From Dipteris shenzhenensis (Eukaryota; Polypodiophyta; Polypodiopsida; Gleicheniales): a stretch of DNA of 64,000 nucleotides. A program made the position numbers and the translations under genes. The stretch lies in the NCBI GenBank assembly GCA_047967505.1, contig CM106541.1. One strand, 5' to 3'. Position 1 is the stretch's first letter. The number at the start of each line of letters is the position of its first letter. The notes below the pieces were generated by a model. It was not told where the DNA came from, made no database searches, and was given only the letters and a program-made list of their open reading frames with translations. Shown in pieces: positions 10,732 to 20,731 of the stretch.

Positions 10732-12672
10732 TCAGCATACTGGGGCAGACAGATTGAACAACGCTCCCTTCCCGCCACTAACCCTGCTGGCGCACGACCA
10801 CCACATCCCGGTCTCCCAATCCTGCCTCTCTATCTCTTTCCAGCCGATTTGAGTGCTCCTTAACCTTTCCTGGACCTTTCCAGCTTGCCCATCACTGCCC
10901 GTCACCTCCGTCTTCCTCTTTTTGCTCTCCTTCGACCCGCTCGCCATGCATCCCGACGATTTGCCTGCGGAGGAAGTGGGTGTAGTGATGGCAGCGGCTA
11001 TTTGGTCGTTAACATCCAGCTCGTCGGCAAGCCGGCTCTTGTCTGCAATGTCTGAACGCTGCGACTTTAGTGATGGATCAGTTAACTGATTGCGTGGAGA
11101 AACCGTGTCTGAACGTCGTAATTTGAATGACGACTCGATTAACTGTTTGCATGGCGATCCCGAAACTGAGGTCTGTGCGGCAAGTTTCCTTGCCCCTTGG
11201 GATAAGTGAGGCGGTGAAAGTTCACAATTCGCGTAGACGAAAGAAGGAGCAGGATGTAGTACGCCTTGGGGACGTGATACTTCATAATTTGCGTGGACGA
11301 CAGAAGGCGCAGGATGTAGTACGCCTTCGGGTATAAGATGAGGCGACGACACTCTACAATTTGAGTAGACGGAAGAAACCGCAGCCACATCCTGTGCTGA
11401 AGGAGTTGCGAGGAGAGGTGATGCCCTAGTCTTTCGAGATCCAGACCACTCGGATGCGGAGAGTGGAGTCGAATTAACAGACGGCAACGGAGCTTCAGAC
11501 TGTGGTTCGGACCCCCTCAAGAGCACGGTGGCCGGAATACTGTTCTTCTCTTCTTGGGGCTTCATTGCTTTTCGGTACTTCTCTGTATGGCAGAGAATCC
11601 AAGGATGTTCTGCAAGGAAATTCAAACACAGCATTAGCGGCCAGATCGAATTCCAATTACTCCCATCACCTCAACGTGGCATCGAAGAGAACAAGGCTCA
11701 CGGCTTTACCTAGTATTTGTGAAGGCGTCATCCTCGCCTTGACATCGCTGCATAGCATTCCCCGGATCAATTCCTTGGCAGAGCGAGAGACCTTACGCCA
11801 TGGATCGCCAATGAAATTCACCTTAGCCCGCCTGATTGCACTGAATATGGCTTGCTCCGTCCCTCCCCAGAAAGGCGGCACTCCGCTCAGCAGAATGTAA
11901 AGGATGACGCCAGCGCTCCAGATGTCGATCTCCTCCGAATACTCCCCCTGAAGCACCTCAGGAGCAATGTAGTAGGCGCTTCCAGCCATACTCGAAAATT
12001 TATTACCTACAAAACATCCACAACTGAAATCAACTTCGAGCACCTAGAGATGGACCTTAACGCAGAAACGCAAAGTCTAGAACACTGATGACCTGCAGAA
12101 AGGTAATCGATTGAGAATCCCATACCTGGCGAGAAGCGAAGGGCCATGCCGAAGTCTGCAAGCTTGATGGTCGACGAGTCGGACTTGTTGGCAAGAAGTA
12201 TATTCTCAGGCTTAAGGTCCCGGTGTATGACGCCCACGCTATGCAAGTGAGCGATCGCTTCGACCAAGCTCTTGATGATCACAGCAGCTTCGGGCTCGCT
12301 GAAGCGTTCCTTCTGAGCGAGGAGGTCGAAGAGCTCGCCGCCATGGCAGAGCTCCATGACGATATGGACTTCAGCGGGGTCCTCAAAGGCGTCATGGAAG
12401 CGGACGACGCGGGGGTGGCCGGAGAGGTGCTGGAGGATGAGGATTTCACTGAGCAATCCGTCGGGGGCGGAGGAGGAATTAGAGAGGAGGGATTTGGGGA
12501 CGGATTTACAAGCGAAGGGGAGGCCGGAGAGGATATGGGTACAGCGACGGATGATGCCGAACTGGCCACGGCCGAGCTCGGGGCCAAGGTGGTAGAGGGC
12601 GGTGATGTCTATGGAGTGGTGAGGGGGAAGGATGGATTTGGAGCTGTGCAGCAGAGGAAGGCAATTGCCCAT
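10732..12672 (-). CDS. Ser/Thr protein kinase, PEP-carboxylase-kinase-related (PEPRK-like)
   Basis: Three exons: 12672-12126, 12006-11710 and 11609-10732, with GT-AG introns of 119 and 100 bases; the parts join in phase to 573 codons. The kinase domain spans roughly residues 27-285: glycine loop GRGQFG (34-39), lysine in FACKSV (K56), catalytic loop HRDLKPEN (150-157), DFG (173-175), APE (197-199) and FWG after a DIWSAGVILY helix. All catalytic residues are present, so it should be active. It starts MGNC, a pattern for N-myristoylation at Gly2 and palmitoylation at Cys4, suggesting membrane attachment. The C-terminal half has no domain I recognise. It is Ser/Pro-rich with a repeated GVLHPAPS motif and a basic SKKRKTE stretch. 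The domain resembles the PEPRK branch of the CDPK/PPCK superfamily; no EF hands are present. This is the only intact-looking host gene here. Confidence 0.9.
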
Positions 12673-12864
12673 GACTCCCAGCTTCAGTGTACGATGAACT
12701 TCTCAACTCATCAAAGTATTTGATTTTTAAAGCATCCACAAACACGTTTCGTGTATGCTTCGTAGAAGAATCGTGGTCCGCGGCTAACGTCTCTTTGCCC
12801 AAGGCTTTCGTCCTCTTGAAGTCAAATTTCCCTCAAGTCGGTTTAAAAACAAGGTGAATTACAT
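12673..12864 (-). other. 5' flank of the kinase gene
   Basis: About 190 bases separate the kinase ATG from the helentron fragment. No clear TATA box was located. The transposon remnant begins so close that it may lie within the promoter or 5' UTR. Confidence 0.35.
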
Positions 12865-13565
12865 TCAAAGGGCTTGCCCTATAGTTGTTTTCAAAGTTGT
12901 GTAGAGTAGAGAATGATTAGACCAATAAATGTAGTTTGTTCCAAAACTGTTCCAAAGTTTTGGTTGAAATCTTGTTTGTTAATCCAAATATGGTCAATAG
13001 TGGTTCCGTATGTAGTTGTGGGGACTTTGATTAATTGGTCCATGTTCAAATTTCTCATGAAATGTTGTAGTTGGCCTAAGTTTGAGTCTCTGGAATTATA
13101 GTTGATGTTGAAGTCTCCTATGATAGTTATTGGTGTCTTTGTCGATAGATTGTAGTAATTGTTTAAAGATGTTAAGTAATGTTGATGTTTTTGCTTGTGG
13201 AGCTTTGTATACGTTTAATATTGTGAAGATTTTGTCTGATTTGTAATTCAATGTTGTGAGAAGACATTGGCAACCTTTTTCAAAGATGTAATTCTCGTGA
13301 ATTAGATGAAGGAAGCTTTTGTAGCAAGTTGCTATTCCCACTCCTGATTTCTTTTACAATGAAACAAATCTCGAAAAGGCAATAGGCTTGGAATAGTTGT
13401 AATGTAGTTCTTGAAGGCATAGTATTGTAGTGCACTGAATGCTGTTATCAGCTTGAATGTCATCAATGTGGGAGTGGAATGATCATGTGTTAAGTGATTC
13501 CAAGGTACATGAAGTTTCTTTAGGGTTTGCAAAATTTATTTGCAATGTATTCCATGTGCATACTG
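12865..13565 (-). pseudogene. AP-type endonuclease domain of a helentron-like element
   Basis: Read on the minus strand, the translation over three drifting frames shows an HSHIDDIQADN lead-in, ILCLQELHYN (catalytic Glu motif), GVGIATCYKSF, the long LTTLNYKSDKIFTILNVYKAP run, IIGDFNINYNS (GDFN motif), TTTYGTTIDHIWIN, and YWSNHSLLYTT (the position of the usual SDH motif). It ends at a stop near 12865. These are the order and motifs of APE-like endonucleases. A LINE is possible from this part alone. However, its upstream sequence is a PIF1-type helicase end on the same strand at 20186-20727, separated only by element C. That favours the helicase-endonuclease fusion typical of helentrons. It contains stops and frameshifts. 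Confidence 0.78.
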
Positions 13566-14289
13566 TTCGCAAGCGTTCTCGGGCCCCTTGGTGGTTGACC
13601 TCCCTCAAGCCTGGCAAGCTTCACTAGTGCCTGCCTCTTAAGCGAAGATCTTTTATTGCCAAGTATCCTAACAATCTTTGACTTGGCCCATTTATCTGTG
13701 AACTGGCGATTGGGGAGGTTAGGATACCTAGAGCGAACAGCAGCGAGGGCCTCATCAGCCAACCTCTTTGGTTGGTCTTTGAAGTGGATAAAGCAATCTC
13801 TATAATTGTTAGCAATTACAGAGCGCATGAAGGCCATGATGTCCTTCCCCCGTGCATCCATCAAGATGCCTCCTGTCTGAGTGATGTCATAGAATATCGT
13901 ACCATCACTCGGAGGCACGTCTAAATCATCTGAATCATCATCGTCCCCACCACCACCCCTCCCAAAGCACTGTGCCATGCATCCCCCACCGCTCTCCCTG
14001 CTACTACGCCTGCTACCGTGTCATGTCGAGCTCGTACACTGGCTACTCGTAGCTGGAGACTGCACGGGACTACGTTGACCACTCGTAGCTAGAGAACCGA
14101 GTCTCGACGGCACAGGAGTACGTCGACGGCTCTACGAGACAGAAGGACCTCCTGACGGCATGGGGAAAGGGGCAAAAGACAGGATGGCAGAAGGGACATA
14201 AGACGACATGGGGGAAGGGGCATAAGACGGTATGGGGAAAGGGGCATAAGACGGCTATGCTGACTCCGCTGGGGTGATCTCACGCAGTG
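13566..14289 (-). pseudogene. Second CACTA protein (TnpA-like), element C, truncated
   Basis: Homologous to the plus-strand gene at 5376-6519 in element B. The block from MAQCFGRGG through GDGTIFYDITQTGG, IRSVIANNYRDCFIH-like, to KRSSLKRQALVKLA is open (13978 to about 13575). It then runs into foreign sequence, losing the C-terminal half with the HHHHRRGDTW block. The Ser/Pro-rich N-terminus (14289-13980) is frameshifted. Unlike B it has no stop after SSLKR. Confidence 0.72.
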
Positions 14290-14529
14290 TGGGGTGGTTT
14301 GGAGTCTGTAGCGCCGACTCCTGAGGAGTGTTTAGAGTACCCGTCATATACCCCTATAACTCCGTAGGACTAGGAGGGTGCCCTAAAAGGTTATATAAGT
14401 TCTTTCAAATAGAATCCCGAGGATCAGGTGAGCTGGAAGTGCTTCCTGGCCACATGTTGAACTGGAAAAAAGGAAAAAAATCTATTACTGATGAGCTCAG
14501 AAGAAAGGGGAAGGGAAGAGAGACTTACT

Positions 14530-15215
14530 GTCGGAGCGCGTCTATAGACACGTCTGACTAGCGCGTCTATTTTCGCATCTAACAGTGCGTCTATAGACGC
14601 GTCTGTCTGTGTCTGCAAATAGGCTAGATGCGCATTTAGACACACCTATAGATGCGGTTTTAGACGCGCTCTGAGACGTGCCTGTAGACGCGCTCCGACA
14701 GTCGGGATTTCTTAAAAGTAGAAAAGGACATTGTGCCTGACACACAAACGTGACACTGATACCTAGATCATGCGTTTCTTGGATACGAGAAAGTACAAAT
14801 CTAAAGAGAGCAAACTTCCAAACAAGATCAACTGCAAAAGGACTTACTTGGATAGAGGTATGGAAGGTTCTTCTTCTTTTTCAAAGTTGCTTCTCCTCCT
14901 TGTTCGTCCTCCTCTCCTTTAAGCTTGGAAGTAAGTGTGGGTGCCTTCCTCTTAAGTGTAAGCTTGGAAGTAAGTATGGGAGCCTTCCTCTTAAGCGTCG
15001 AAACTCTGGATCTACTAATAAGGAAGGAAGCAAGCCGTGCGAAGTATAAGTAATGTGAAGAAAAGCAAAGCGAGCACGCTAAAAGCAGGTTTAAAAGTCG
15101 CATCTATAATCGTGTCTAATGGGGTGTCTATAGGCGCATCTAAATACACAGAGTAGACGCGCCTTTAGACGTGACTGTAGATGCGCTTTTAGACGTGCCT
15201 TTAGATGTGCCACAG
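14530..15215. repeat. GCGTCTA repeats in the central divergent region of element C
   Basis: Two clusters (about 14530-14705 and 15083-15215) of the same GCGTCTA/TAGACGC motifs that mark the family-B ends. They lie between the divergent genes, directly upstream of the TNP2 first exon. Between them is a short direct duplication of TAAGCTTGGAAGTAAGT (about 14919-14980). If the second protein binds these motifs, this region could serve for autoregulation; that is an inference. Confidence 0.75.
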
Positions 15216-16930
15216 AGTTTAAATTAAACATTTGAAGAAGAGCAAATTTGGTGGGTTGTTTGTTTGTAGGATGTCTTCATCTTCAACAAGTAGCTCCAGT
15301 GAGGATGAATCCCTCCGTATCCACCATCGCGAAATGTGGTTGGAGCAAAAAATCAAATGTCTGTGTGATCGATGTCAAGGAAACATGTATCGTGCACATA
15401 GGATTACACTCAATCATATCTCAAAGTATGGAGAATGGGATGTGACCGTAAACAGGGTAAGGGTTTGTAAGTTAAGGTTGATTGAGATACCTATGGGTGT
15501 TCATATGTTTGAGTTATGATCCCGTTTTAATTTGATACAAGATGTAGTGCCACACCCGCATATGTTGCCCTATGCTCGCCATGAGGAGGTGAAGCATCGA
15601 CGATATGAGGTGGGATCTTCAGGAGGGACTGTTACGGATACATGGAGTGATGGTGATAGTAGCCCTCCGCCATTACCTCATGAAGGCGTGGAGGAGGAGG
15701 TGTTTGATGATATGGTGCGGGATTTATATGTCCATCAAGGGAGGGATGATAGCATGGAGCAGGATGATCTTTTTACTGCAGCATCGACTCCACTGTTTGA
15801 GGGGTGCACATTCTCTATTCTACGTGCCTCCCTTGAGTTACTAAACTTGCAAACCATCTATGGATGGAGCAATGCAAGTTTGAATGTATTACTCAAGTAA
15901 GCTTTAAAGTCTATTTTGCAAACATGGTGAATTATGCTAGTGGGTCAATTACTCGAATGCTTTTCCTCATTTATGGTCTTCACGTGCAGGCTTTTGTGTA
16001 AAATGCTTCCAAGGGAGAATAAACTACTGACCTCAAGAGATATGGCAAGGCAACATGTGACCTCTCTTGGAGGATTAGATTACAAGCGCATCCATGCATG
16101 TGTCAACGATTGCATTTTGTTTCATGGACTACATAAGGATGCAAGAGAGTGTCCTACTTGTGGAGAGGCAAGATATAGAGCAGATCTCAAAACCTTGGAC
16201 GTGCCTCGTAAGGTTCTGCTACATTTTTCCATAATCCCTCGCATCCAACATATGTTCAAGTGCAAATCTATTGCAGAGCTCATGTCATGGCATTCCTCCC
16301 ATCGATCAACCGATGGCAAGTGGAGAACTCCCGCGGACTCTCCTGTGTGGAAGCATATTGAAGACACATGGCCAAGCTTCAAGGAAGAACCTAGGAGCTT
16401 GAGACTTGGATTGGGTATGGACGGTGTGAACCCATTTGGTCTCAAAAGCACGTCTTACAGTGTATGGCCAGTGGTATTGGTGAATTACAATCTTCCACCC
16501 TCTATGGCTATTAAGAAAGGACATGTTATGCTGTCCCTTCTAATTCTAGGGAAACATAAAGTGAAAAACCCTGATGTTTATTTGGAGCCTTTGATTGACG
16601 AGCTAGAGATACTTTGGAGAGGTATCAAGGTGTATGATGTGAGCAGACCTCCCTCGTCACGAGACTTCAACTGCAAAGCAGTCTTGATGTGGATGATGCG
16701 TGACTTCCCAGGCTATGGCGAGTGTTCAAGTAAGCATTGCATTTCTAATTATGAATAGGCAAAGGATGTGGCACCCTAAACCCACCTTCAACTCTTAATT
16801 GCGTCTATTGTTTAGGTCTCACTACATTGGGTTACCATGCATGTCCTGTTTGTGGTCCTTCGCTAGTTGCCTCACGGGCAGATGCATTGAATAAGGTCAT
16901 CTATGAGAATCACCATCGATTTCTCCCACC

Positions 16931-17177
16931 CTTAGGGGGGTCACTATGTATAAACCCTCTATATCACGTGCGTTCAAGGCCTATATTTAAAATCCCTTAT
17001 CTGTAAATTTTTTCATTAATAAAATGTACCCCTTTTCTATACAAATCTGTAAATTTTTTCCAAAACTATTTTAAATAGTCCCTTATGTATATTTATTTCT
17101 GTAAATTTTAGAAATAAAAAATATCCTTCTGTTGAACTCACGTGATAGGGTTACATATGATGAGTGACCCCCCCGAG
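16931..17177. mobile_element. hAT-like MITE, copy 2 (247 bp), in a transposase exon
   Basis: Same termini as copy 1 (CTTAGGGGGGTCACT left, CTCGGGGGGGTCACT inverted right). An 8-bp target duplication CTCCCACC lies at 16923-16930 and 17178-17185. It sits inside the TNP2 exon of element C between the HHRFL and PPDHPRY codons. Confidence 0.94.
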
Positions 17178-17873
17178 CTCCCACCTGATCATCCTAGATA
17201 TGTTGCCCCTTGGAATGAAGTCCTCCCACAATCACTCACCGCGGGAGATTGGATGAGAATTTGGGACGGTTCCACCACTTGGCATGAGCCGGTAAGGGTT
17301 TGTAACTATTGGCTGGAAGTAAAGATTGGCTATATTGGCTGAAAGTAAAGATTGCCCGCTAACACTTTATTTTGTTTAGATACTCCATCTTTTATCGTTT
17401 ACCATATTGGTCCCACCTCAAGATCAATCACCTGCTTGATCCCATGCATATCTTCAAGAATGTGGCATCTACCATTTGGGAGCATTTGAATGGGACACGA
17501 GATTTGGCAGGCATAAGGGAGGATCTACGTACCATAGGGAGGATGTGTGAAGCTTGGTGGTCTCAAGAGAGACCAAATGGGCGTGTTTTTTTACCTCGTG
17601 CACCGTGGATGTTATCAAAGCTAGAGATGGCGACGGTGAAGCGTGCTATTACTACAATTCGTACTCCCACTGGATGCATGAGGTGTTTGAAGGGAGCCTT
17701 TACAAAGAGCAAGAAAAAGAGGTGTAGAGCAATTATATGGCTTGAAATCTCATGATTGGCACAAGATGCTCCAAGTAAGTATTTTATGTGCATAATATCT
17801 TTTCCCTTTCAAATTTGTGAGTGAATAGTTATAAGCAACTAATCAACCACCTCCTCGTGGGTTCAGTTCATAC

Positions 17874-18010
17874 CTCGGGGGGGTCACTCATCATATGTAA
17901 CCCTATCACGTGAGTTCAACATAAGTGAAAAAATTTACAGATAAGGGATTTTAAATATAGGCCTTGAACGCACGTGATATAGAGGGTTTATACATAGTGA
18001 CCCCCCTAAG
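17874..18010. mobile_element. hAT-like MITE, copy 3 (137 bp, internally deleted, inverted)
   Basis: Begins CTCGGGGGGGTCACT and ends with the inverted CTTAGGGGGGTCACT, i.e. opposite orientation to copies 1, 2 and 4. About 110 bases of the middle are missing. An 8-bp target duplication GTTCATAC lies at 17866-17873 and 18011-18018. It sits in an intron of the element C transposase. Confidence 0.92.
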
Positions 18011-19904
18011 GTTCATACTACCTACTAGCATTTCACGTAGTGCATCAAAGGACATGAAAGATTGTATTTACAAGATGGGCGAGCTTGTGAGGTACTTTAC
18101 ATGATACAAAATATGATGCGTATCAATGCTCCATGCAAGTTTGAATGCAAATTGCTAATATGATGTACTTTTTCATTTCTAGGTATGTGAGCTCAAAGGA
18201 AATAGATCCCACCACGCTTGAGAATGCTCGAGTTATGTCAGTGGAGGTGGTTTGTTTAGTGGAGGAGACATTTCCACGTTCTATTCTCACAAGCCAACTA
18301 CATCTCATAGTGCATTTGGTGGATGAGATTGCTATATGCGGTACTATACATGCACGATGGTTGTTCTTCCTCGAGTGCTTCATGAAGAACTTGAAGGGCT
18401 TCGTGAGACAAAATGCAAGACCCGAAGGTAGCATGTCCGAGGGTTGGTTGGTACAAGATTCTCTTGTATATATTTCTGAGTTTCTTGTTGATGTGGATAG
18501 CTCTCTCCCACGACTATGGAGAGATGATGAAGACCTAAGGATGACCTCTATTGTGCCTCAAGGGAAAGGATGCAACAAAGTAATAAACACGGAGTTGCAT
18601 AATAGTATCAACCTCTTTTGCGTGCTTAATAGTGATGTGATGAAAAGATGGGTGACAAGATACGAGGATGCAAAGGCAAGAAGACAAGAAGAAAGGGCCC
18701 TTTTTCATACACACCACGGATCTCGTGTGCCATACCCTCAGTGTCTAAGAGCACTTCCAAAGGATATTCATGTGGATTGGCTACTTGATGAAATGGAGAA
18801 AGCAGAGAAAGACGAGGGGATGCATATCACAATGGAAGAATGGGAGTATGCTAGGGGATGCATGAGCAAGGTCAGTATATAGAATGTTATGCATAAGTTA
18901 GGAGCTTTCAATAATTTAGATTGCTTATTTAATTGATTTTTTCTTGGTGTAGTGCACTATGTTCAATGCTATATGTGTGAGGGCAAGCATTTTCGAACAC
19001 AACGGATTGATGATAAGAGAAACACACAAGATTGCGGCATCATTGCTAGCTTTGAGGGAGCCAATGGAGCCATGGATGATTATTGTGGCATAATCCAAGA
19101 TATTATTATGCTTGACTTTCGATGCTTCTTTGTGTATGTTTTGGATGTAAAGTGGTTTAAGGACATGGTGGAAAGAGGCCCTAATGCAACAATCAAACGC
19201 CATGCAAGTGGCTTTGTAACTATTGACTCCACAAAGTTTTGGCAAGGTAGGAAGGACACACTAGTACTACCGCAACAATGTGAACAGGTACTGTGCACAC
19301 ATATAAAAATACTCGCTTTTAAATATTTGATGCAAGAAAAATAACATGATTGTATTTGTGTTTGAATTAGTTTGTCTATCAACCAATAGTGGATAATAAT
19401 AGATGGTGGCATGTCATACCTATCATGCCACATTCCAAAGTGATGTATAGTACATTTACTAATATGGAGCGTATGGAGGATGATCATGGCCATGGACGTG
19501 ATGATGACCATGATACGAGAGAGGAGGATGATCATGAGATAGGAGATACAGATATTGAGGCCATTACCCGTGAGGACGAGCCTACCATTCGAGATGCTGA
19601 TTTCGATGAGCACATGAGTGGCACAAGTAGTAGTGGGTTGAATGTATTTGTAGATCTAAACACTTGTTTGGATTTTGAAGTAGATAGTTTGGCAAGGGTT
19701 GATCTCATTGAGGATGAGATTGAACCGTAGCCCCATAATTGATATTGGCAAAACTATTTTACATATTGTCTCATTCTCCTCATCTCACTTAATTCTTGTA
19801 TATGTGGGCTTGCAAAAAATTATGTGCTTTGGTAATCATGGGCAATGTTTAGAAAGCAATGATGTACACCAAAATCTCACTTTCTGTATTCTCTGGTTTG
19901 CATC

Positions 19905-20185
19905 TATCTACGCGTCTAAATGCGCGTCTGATTCTCAGTGTAAACGCACAAATAAACGCGCTAATACACACGCAAATAGACGTGCTGATAAATGCGATGT
20001 TAGACGGGCCCATATTTTCTCAATTTAGACGCACAAGTAGATGTGTTAATATACGCGCAAATAGATGAGTTGTTAGACGTGCTTTTAGATGCGCCCGTAA
20101 TTCCTCTACTAAAGCAATGCCTATAGACGCGCCCGCTATTTTGCGCATCTACCAAGCGCATCTATAGCTGCTTTGTGTTGTTGTG
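19905..20185. repeat. Element C right subterminal repeats and terminus
   Basis: GCGTCTA/TAGACGC repeats leading to CTTTGTGTTGTTGTG at 20171-20185. Very close in sequence to the left end of B (1605-1880) read in inverse. Confidence 0.87.
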
Positions 20186-20731
20186 GGAGCGATGAATGGT
20201 TCTTGCAGCTGCTTGTTGTATAGCGAATTGCCTCCTTGTAATTGTGTTTAATTTATTCTTGCCTACTTGGAATTCTCTTGTGATGCGATGTATTGGAGTC
20301 CAATTGGATGGAATGTGGTTTTCATAAAGATGCTTATTCTCTAGTCTCGCTTGCTTTCTTGTACGTGGATTGCTGAAGAGGATCCAAATGTATGGTGTTG
20401 TGTGGTGTAGATTTGCCCCTTTGAATATGCCATTTGCTCCATTGACTAGACTGTTTGGATGTCTAAATTTCCAGAACAAAGTTCAATCAACATTTCTTCT
20501 TTCAATTGCAAAGTTTTGTGCAGTCCTGCTGTGTTCTTGGAGTTGTCTAGAATAGCAATTGTTTTGTTGCATGTCTTGTGTTTTTTGTCTATTGCAAGGA
20601 TGACATGTTCATTACCATCTAGTAATTCGAAGACCTCTTTGTTGTGATGATCTTTTGCAACATTTGTGTAGAACAAATGGGAAATTGATTTTTTGTCTAA
20701 AGGCTTGTTAAAGAAGTTATTGTTCAAGTAT
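20186..20731 (-). pseudogene. PIF1-type helicase C-terminal part of a helentron/Helitron-like element
   Basis: On the minus strand the translation from about 20727 contains an LDGNEHVILAIDKKHK segment, then LHKTLQLKEEMLIELC (the K-x-G-A-x-VML position of PIF1 helicases), a region resembling LVNGANGI, YIWILFSNPRTRKQARLENK, WTPIHRITREF and finally RRQFAIQQAAARTIHRS, which is the conserved AxTIHKSQG motif VI region. Family-B element C is inserted immediately after the IHRS codons. The missing remainder of the helicase should follow at 13565, where MHMEY precedes the endonuclease part. Stops and a frameshift make it a pseudogene. The assignment to a helentron rests on this helicase-endonuclease order. 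Confidence 0.78.

Larger units (their letters stand above)
15271..19730 (+). pseudogene. TNP2/DUF4218/DUF4216 transposase gene of element C
   Basis: The fullest transposase in the window. Exon 1 (15271-15466) starts MSSSSTSSSSED and has a CLCDRCQGN zinc-like motif; the donor GTAAGT gives phase 1. Exon 2 (15542-15895) is acidic. Exon 3 (about 15989 to 16733) has CPTCGEARY and MDGVNPFG. A further exon starts at about 16815 with TTLGYHACPVCGPS and is broken by a MITE (16931-17177). Next come LPYWSHLKINHLLDPMHIFKNV (about 17400), a frameshift near 17715, the DUF4218-like block (18182-18882, HLIVHLVDEIA, GTIHARWLFFLECFMK), the DUF4216-like block (about 18955-19290, LDVKWFKD, DSTKFWQ) and the acidic C-terminus ending DLIEDEIEP (19389-19730). 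The MITE and frameshift inactivate it. Otherwise the exons are open, so the decay is recent. Confidence 0.86.
13566..20185. mobile_element. CACTA-like element C (family B), left end deleted
   Basis: The right end is the family-B terminus (minus strand from 20185: CACAACAACACAAAGC), preceded by GCGTCTA repeats. No left terminus is present. At about 13566-13575 the second-protein homology stops and helentron-like sequence begins, so the left end of C and a short piece of the target were deleted together. The layout is the same as in B but inverted: second protein on minus, TNP2 on plus, divergent. C has a longer central region than B (about 14290-15270), including the first TNP2 exon. Two MITEs lie inside it. 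Confidence 0.86.

Noticed and set aside
12223-12723. 166-codon open frame antisense to the kinase
   Set aside because: It mirrors the GC-rich first kinase exon; the kinase on the minus strand has all catalytic motifs and consistent splice sites.
12865-13565. LINE retrotransposon as the source of the endonuclease
   Set aside because: No reverse transcriptase is nearby and the upstream sequence on the same strand, after removing element C, is a PIF1-type helicase. A LINE is not fully excluded.
1605-20185. One 18.6-kb family-B element using the ends at 1605 and 20185
   Set aside because: The flanking bases do not match (TTA versus GGA), whereas 1605-7111 has a TTA duplication and an empty site.
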